62,385 nucleotides of DNA from Chromatiaceae bacterium (lineage in GTDB: Bacteria; Pseudomonadota; Gammaproteobacteria; Chromatiales; Chromatiaceae). The notes below the pieces were generated by a model. The model saw only the letters and a list, made by a program, of their open reading frames with translations. It did no database searches and had not been told where the DNA came from. The stretch is taken from the NCBI GenBank assembly GCA_022340805.1, contig JAJDNF010000095.1, positions 1 to 62,385 on the forward strand, in the 5' to 3' direction. Position 1 is the first letter of the stretch. The number at the start of each line of letters is the position of its first letter. Of the stretch, positions 58,084 through 62,385 are shown one piece after another. Both the position numbers and the translations under genes were made by a program.

Positions 58084-59469
58084 ATGCCGGGGGTGAAGTG
58101 GCTCGAGCGCCTGATGAACACGGTTGCGGACCGCGGTCGCGAACTGCTCGGCCTGCGCGAGGACGAGAGCCGGGACGGGCTGCCGGATTTGTGCCGGCGC
58201 CTGATCGCTGGGCGCGGCGAGGCCTCGAACATCGCGCTGGCGCGCGAGATCCTGCAACGCTTCGAGATGCTCGACGAGCAGGACAAGACCGGGTTCCTGA
58301 TCACGCTGGCCGAGGAGTTCGGCCCGGACGCCGGCCGGATCAGCGACGCAGTCGCGGCTTTTCGCAATGACCAGCCAGCGACGCTGGTGCGTCTGCTCGA
58401 GGCAGTCGAGCCACCACGTCAGGAGTTGTTCAGGCGCCTGAACATGGCGCCGCTCGGCACCGCATCCCTGGTGGCCATGCGCGCGCAGCTACTCGACCGC
58501 CTGGGCGACCATCCGCTGTTGAGCGCGGTCGATGCCGACTTGCGCCATTTGTTGGCGTCCTGGTTCAACCGCGGCTTCCTGCGCCTGCAGCGCCTTGACT
58601 GGCACAGCCCGGCCGTGGTGCTCGAGAGGCTCATGCGCTACGAGTCGGTCCACCCGATCCAGGGCTGGGATGATCTGCGCCGGCGCCTCGGTGTCGACCG
58701 GCGCTGCTTCGGTTTCTTTCACCCGGCATTGCCCGACGAGCCGCTGATCTTCGTCGAGGTTGCGCTGACCCGGACGATCAGCGCTGAGATAGCGCCGCTG
58801 ATCGATCCGCAGGCGCCGACCAGTGACCCGGATGCCGCCGACACCGCGATGTTCTATTCGATCAACAATGCGCTGCGGGGGCTGCGCGGCATCAGCTTCG
58901 GCAATTTTCTGCTCAAGCAGGTCCTCAGCGATCTGGCCACCGAGTTGCCCCAGCTCAGGCACTTCGCAACGCTGTCGCCTATGCCACGCTTTGCCGCGGG
59001 CCTGCAGCGCCTGTTGAACGGTGAGATCGAGGACTGGCCGACCGAGCGGCTCGACGCGGTGCTCGCCGATCATCAGGCCGCGCTTGCGCAGCATGGCGGC
59101 GAAGCCAGTCCCTGCGCGGCGCTGCGCCAGCTGCTGAGCGCCCCTGCAACGCGCGACGAGCCGCTGCTGGCCGAGCCGCTCGCGCGCCTTGCCCTGGTGT
59201 ATCTGTCGGAGTTGAAACAGCCGGGTGGCGGCTGCCTCGATCCGGTTGCGGCCTTTCACCTGGCCAACGGCGCCACGTTGGAACGGATCAACGCATTCGC
59301 GGACCGCACGCTAAAGGGCGAGGCCCAGTCACACGGCATGATGGTCAACTACCGCTACGATCCCGACCAGGTTGTGGCCAACCACGAGGCCTTCGTGCGT
59401 GCGGGCCGCATCGTCATGTCGCGCGCGCTGCAGCGCGAATACGACAAGCACATTGCGGGTAAACACTGA
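58084..59469 (+). CDS. matA: Malonyl-CoA decarboxylase
   Basis: Converts malonyl-CoA to acetyl-CoA and CO2. 461 aa: an N-terminal helical oligomerisation part (to about residue 170), then a GNAT-like catalytic domain with VHPIQGWDDLRRRL, CFGFFHPALPDEPLIFVEV, FYSINNALRGLRGISFGNFL and a late HGMMVNYRYD. The usual YSISNTQ-like segment reads YSINNAL. ATG 58084 gives normal length; its stop overlaps the next start (TGATG). Followed by a permease and malonyl-CoA synthetase. Confidence 0.93.
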   Translation: MPGVKWLERLMNTVADRGRELLGLREDESRDGLPDLCRRLIAGRGEASNIALAREILQRFEMLDEQDKTGFLITLAEEFGPDAGRISDAVAAFRNDQPATLVRLLEAVEPPRQELFRRLNMAPLGTASLVAMRAQLLDRLGDHPLLSAVDADLRHLLASWFNRGFLRLQRLDWHSPAVVLERLMRYESVHPIQGWDDLRRRLGVDRRCFGFFHPALPDEPLIFVEVALTRTISAEIAPLIDPQAPTSDPDAADTAMFYSINNALRGLRGISFGNFLLKQVLSDLATELPQLRHFATLSPMPRFAAGLQRLLNGEIEDWPTERLDAVLADHQAALAQHGGEASPCAALRQLLSAPATRDEPLLAEPLARLALVYLSELKQPGGGCLDPVAAFHLANGATLERINAFADRTLKGEAQSHGMMVNYRYDPDQVVANHEAFVRAGRIVMSRALQREYDKHIAGKH

Positions 59470-60257
59470 TGGACCTGCCGACGCTGCTCGTCTCCGGCGC
59501 AGTGGCCGGCACCCTGGCCGGCCTGCTGGGGATCGGTGGAGGAGTGATCATCGTGCCTATCGTGACGCTGCTGTTCGAGGGCCACGGGGTGCCGCACGGC
59601 ATGGCGATCAAGATGGCGCTCGGGACTTCGCTGGCGACTATCGTGGTTACCGCGATGTCCAGCATCTATACCCATCATCGCAAGGGCGCGGTCGACTGGG
59701 GGCTGTTCCGGATCATGGGGCCCGCGGTATTCGTCGGCTCGCTGATCGGGGCCGGTCTGGCCGACATCATTCCCGGGGATGCGCTGTACATTGCCTTCAT
59801 CCTGTTTCTGTTCGCGATCTCGGCGCAGATGGCGATGGGCCGCGTGGGCGCGCACCGTGCTCTGCCCGGAAAGGCCGGGCTGGTGGCGGTGTCGACCGTG
59901 GTCGGTACCCTGTCGGCCCTGATGGGCATCGGCGGCGGCGCGATGCACGTGCCCTTTCTGAGCTACTGCGGGATACCGGTCAAGCGCGCGATCGCCACGG
60001 CCGCCGCGGTCGGCCTGCCGCTTGCGCTCAGCGCGAGCGCCGGCTACATCGTCGGAGGATTGAACGAACAGGGTATCCCGGCGGGCAGCATCGGCTATGT
60101 CAATCTGCCGGTGTTCGGCGGCGTGGTGGCGGCCAGCCTGTTGTTCGCCCCGCTTGGCGCGACCCTGGCGCACAAGCTCCCCGACATGCTGCTGCGCCGG
60201 CTGTTTGCGGCTTTCCTGTTCGTCCTGGCCAGCCGTATGGCCTACAAGCTCTTCTGA
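59469..60257 (+). CDS. TSUP family permease (TauE/SafE type)
   Basis: 262 aa with about eight hydrophobic spans in two homologous halves, each opening with the family motif: GTLAGLLGIGGGVIIVP and GTLSALMGIGGGAMHVP. TSUP members move sulfite, sulfoacetate, taurine-related anions or other organic anions. Coupled by TGATG to the decarboxylase, so it probably exports or imports an anion of this pathway rather than sulfite. Confidence 0.9.
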   Translation: MDLPTLLVSGAVAGTLAGLLGIGGGVIIVPIVTLLFEGHGVPHGMAIKMALGTSLATIVVTAMSSIYTHHRKGAVDWGLFRIMGPAVFVGSLIGAGLADIIPGDALYIAFILFLFAISAQMAMGRVGAHRALPGKAGLVAVSTVVGTLSALMGIGGGAMHVPFLSYCGIPVKRAIATAAAVGLPLALSASAGYIVGGLNEQGIPAGSIGYVNLPVFGGVVAASLLFAPLGATLAHKLPDMLLRRLFAAFLFVLASRMAYKLF

Positions 60258-60271
60258 AGGACTCGACAATC

Positions 60272-61789
60272 ATGAGTAACGCGAACCTGTATGCGCTGTT
60301 CCTCGAGCGTTTTCCCGACGACCCGAGCGCCCTGTTCCTCGACGACGTCGGCGGGCGTCGACTGTATTACTCCGAGATACCCCGGCGCAGCGGCCAGATC
60401 CACGCCCTGCTGCACCAGCTGGGTGTAGAAAAGGGCGATCGCGTGGTGGTCCAGGTCGACAAGTCGATCGAGGCGGTACTGCTGTATCTGGCCTGTCTGC
60501 GTGCCGGGGCCATCTATATCCCGCTGAACACCGCGTATACGCCCAACGAGGTCGCCTATTTTTTGCAGGACTCGACCCCGCGGGTGTTCGTCTGCACGCC
60601 GCAGAACAAGGCGGCCTTGGCGCCGATTGCCGCCAAGGCCGGGGTGTCCGCGGTGCTCAGCCTCGGCGCGTCCGGCGAGGGTGAGCTGACGGATGCGCTG
60701 GCTGGAGTGGCCGCCAGCGAGCAGATCGTCGAGGTTGCTGCCGATGAGCTGGCCGCGATCCTGTACACGTCCGGCACCACCGGGCGCTCCAAGGGCGCGA
60801 TGCTGAGCCATGCAAACCTCGCCTCGAATGCACAGGTGCTGTTCGACTACTGGCACTGGCGAAGCGACGATGTGCTGTTGCATGCGCTGCCGATCTTTCA
60901 CGTGCACGGCCTGTTCGTCGCGCTGCACTGCGCACTGCTTGGCGGATCGCGGGTGATCTTCATGGCGCGCTTCGATGTCGGCAAAGTGATCGCCAAGTTG
61001 CCCGAGGCCAGCGTGATGATGGGTGTGCCTACCTTCTACACCCGACTGCTCGAGCGCCCCGACTTCACCCGCGAGACCTGCGCCGGCATGCGCCTGTTCA
61101 TATCCGGATCGGCGCCGCTGCTGGCCGAGACGCACCGGGAGTTCGAGGCGCGCACCGGGCATCGCATCCTCGAGCGCTACGGCATGACCGAGGCCGGCAT
61201 GATCACCTCGAACCCTTACGACGGGGAGCGCATCGCCGGTACCGTCGGGTTCGCTCTGCCCGGGGTCAATGCACGCGTGGCCGACGAGCACGGCAGGGAA
61301 GTGCCGCGCGGCGAGACCGGTGTGCTCGAGATCAGTGGGCCGAACGTGTTCAGCGGCTACTGGCAGATGCCGGACAAGACCGCCGAGGAGTTTCGATCGG
61401 ACGGTTGGTTCATCACCGGCGACATCGCATCGATGGCCGGCGACGGCCGCGTCACCATCGTCGGGCGCGCCAAGGACCTGATCATATCCGGTGGCTTCAA
61501 CGTCTACCCAAAGGAGATCGAGGCACAGATTGACGAGCTGCCGGGGGTCCGGGAGTCCGCGGTGATCGGCGTACCGCACCCGGACTTTGGCGAAGGGGTG
61601 GTGGCAGTCGTGGTACCCGACGGCAGCGCCGGGGTTTCCGAGGAGTCGGTGGTCGCCGCGCTGCGCGACCGGCTGGCGCGCTTCAAGCAGCCCAAGCGCG
61701 TGTTCATTGCCAGCGAGTTGCCGCGCAACACCATGGGCAAGGTGCAAAAGAACGTGCTGCGCGATAGCTACCAGGACATCTTTGCGTGA
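60272..61789 (+). CDS. matB: Malonyl-CoA synthetase (malonate--CoA ligase)
   Basis: ANL-superfamily enzyme, 505 aa, making malonyl-CoA from malonate, CoA and ATP. P-loop LYTSGTTGRSKGAM, core ERYGMTEAGMI, hinge GRAKDLIISGGFNVYPKEIE and catalytic Lys near NTMGKVQKN. The segment MTEAGMITSNP and overall pattern match MatB; a general acyl-CoA synthetase is the alternative, but the decarboxylase context settles it. ATG 60272 is chosen; the longer frame covers the TSUP gene. Confidence 0.94.
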   Translation: MSNANLYALFLERFPDDPSALFLDDVGGRRLYYSEIPRRSGQIHALLHQLGVEKGDRVVVQVDKSIEAVLLYLACLRAGAIYIPLNTAYTPNEVAYFLQDSTPRVFVCTPQNKAALAPIAAKAGVSAVLSLGASGEGELTDALAGVAASEQIVEVAADELAAILYTSGTTGRSKGAMLSHANLASNAQVLFDYWHWRSDDVLLHALPIFHVHGLFVALHCALLGGSRVIFMARFDVGKVIAKLPEASVMMGVPTFYTRLLERPDFTRETCAGMRLFISGSAPLLAETHREFEARTGHRILERYGMTEAGMITSNPYDGERIAGTVGFALPGVNARVADEHGREVPRGETGVLEISGPNVFSGYWQMPDKTAEEFRSDGWFITGDIASMAGDGRVTIVGRAKDLIISGGFNVYPKEIEAQIDELPGVRESAVIGVPHPDFGEGVVAVVVPDGSAGVSEESVVAALRDRLARFKQPKRVFIASELPRNTMGKVQKNVLRDSYQDIFA

Positions 61790-62223
61790 ACGCGGCCGCA
61801 GAGCTGCAGCGCAGGATCGACCGGTCCATCCCGTTGAGCTCGGCGATGGGTTATCGCATCACCGCGCTCGACGACACCCGGATCAGCGTCGCGGCACCGC
61901 TCGCGCCCAACATCAACGTCCACGGTACCGGCTTCGCCGGCAGTCTGTATGCGTTGGGGATCCTGGCCGCCTGGGGACTGTGCGCGCACATCATCGCGCG
62001 CGCCGGGCTGAAGGCGGACCTGGTGGTTGCCGAGGCAACGATTCGCTACCGGGCACCGGTGCGCGGCGAGATCGTCTGCAGTAGCGCAGTCGCCGATGCG
62101 CAGGCGCGGGATTTCGTCGATCAGCTGGCGACCAGCGGCCGTGCGCGCATGGTCTTGCAGGTTACGGTCGGTGATGGCCCGGCCGCGGCGATCGAGGCCT
62201 CAATGCACGCCACCCGCACTTGA
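61786..62223 (+). CDS. Hotdog-fold thioesterase (YiiD C-terminal type)
   Basis: 145 aa starting GTG 61786 and overlapping matB by GTGA. NVHGTGFAGSLYALGILAAWGLC is the mark of the YiiD C-terminal thioesterase family. It could release free CoA from stalled acyl-CoA in malonate metabolism; substrate not known. Last gene of the malonate operon. Confidence 0.8.
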   Translation: MNAAAELQRRIDRSIPLSSAMGYRITALDDTRISVAAPLAPNINVHGTGFAGSLYALGILAAWGLCAHIIARAGLKADLVVAEATIRYRAPVRGEIVCSSAVADAQARDFVDQLATSGRARMVLQVTVGDGPAAAIEASMHATRT

Positions 62224-62304
62224 CTGTTCGCGCCTAGCCTGCAGATTGCATGAAGGGTTTGGGAATCAGGGTGTGATGGGCAAAGCAGTTGGGCTGATCG
62301 GCCG

Positions 62305-62330
62305 AAAAAGCATAGCCGAAGCTATGCTTT
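62305..62330 (-). terminator. Terminator for a minus-strand gene beyond the right edge
   Basis: Read on the minus strand: AAAGCATAGC, a TTCG tetraloop, GCTATGCTTTTT. A 10-base stem capped by the very stable cTTCGg loop and followed by five T. On the plus strand there is no T run, so it serves a gene arriving from the right. Confidence 0.8.
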
Positions 62331-62385
62331 GAGGGGGATCGGCACAAATGCAAAGTCCAGCGCGGCCTGAGCCCGAACAGGACAG
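62322..62385 (-). CDS. Possible C-terminal end of a gene entering from the right
   Basis: On the minus strand one frame reads RAQAALDFAFVPIPLKA and stops at TAG (62324-62322), inside the terminator hairpin. Only 20 codons are visible, so the product is unknown; the terminator makes a real gene here plausible. Confidence 0.35.
   Translation of the reverse strand, partial: CPVRAQAALDFAFVPIPLKA

Overview
This is about 62 kb of high-GC gammaproteobacterial chromosome next to the replication origin. The left end carries the tail of dnaN, then recF and gyrB. It continues with plsC-gmhB-(MazG-like)-glyS-glyQ, an order also seen near oriC in pseudomonads and Chromatiales-type bacteria. Two ParB-binding parS palindromes lie inside recF. 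The MnmA/ThiI-like PP-loop protein beside a TusA-like protein, a possibly persulfide-sensing ArsR regulator beside a rhodanese, and a sulfite-exporter-family (TSUP) permease suggest a sulfur-metabolising lineage (Sedimenticola/Thiodiazotropha-like Chromatiales). That placement is an inference; no diagnostic sulfur-oxidation gene is in the window.

Layout. 1-3882: origin-proximal replication genes. 4029-8698 (minus): phospholipid and heptose synthesis, glycyl-tRNA synthetase. 8806-11329: PP-loop thiolation-type protein, TusA-like protein, cation diffusion facilitator. 11329-16695: nitrogen-control block (glnA, DUF4124 protein, ntrB, ntrC) with two NtrC palindromes and two sigma-54 promoter matches. 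16802-24681: signalling and housekeeping (two cNMP/HDOD proteins, type 1B dihydroorotate dehydrogenase, trmL, a GGDEF-EAL membrane protein, small unknown genes). 24932-31139: dodecin-like gene without its expected stop codon, then a MerR-controlled Cu/Ag efflux operon (merR-HMA-cusB-cusA-DUF924). 31207-40686: gpsA-secB-rhodanese, an ArsR regulator, and the gpmI-envC-ctpA-yibQ-yajL run.

41125-62223 is an accessory metabolic region for small organic acids. It has two complete TRAP transporters, two 2-hydroxy-3-oxopropionate reductase-type enzymes, a GlcG-like protein, a D-2-hydroxyacid dehydrogenase, an amidase, methylmalonate/malonate-semialdehyde dehydrogenase, thiol peroxidase and an old yellow enzyme. 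Its last part is a malonate-use operon: GntR regulator, TRAP DctPQM, malonyl-CoA decarboxylase, TSUP permease, malonyl-CoA synthetase and a thioesterase. Malonate would be imported, activated to malonyl-CoA and decarboxylated to acetyl-CoA. The semialdehyde dehydrogenase and HIBADH-type enzymes could connect related C3 semialdehydes.

I saw no rRNA, tRNA, insertion sequence, prophage or CRISPR array. Starts were chosen from ribosome binding sites, family length and operon overlap, so several are shorter than the longest open frame. A few small genes (54-aa membrane protein, 74-aa coiled-coil-like protein) and one possible frameshifted relic are included at stated confidence.
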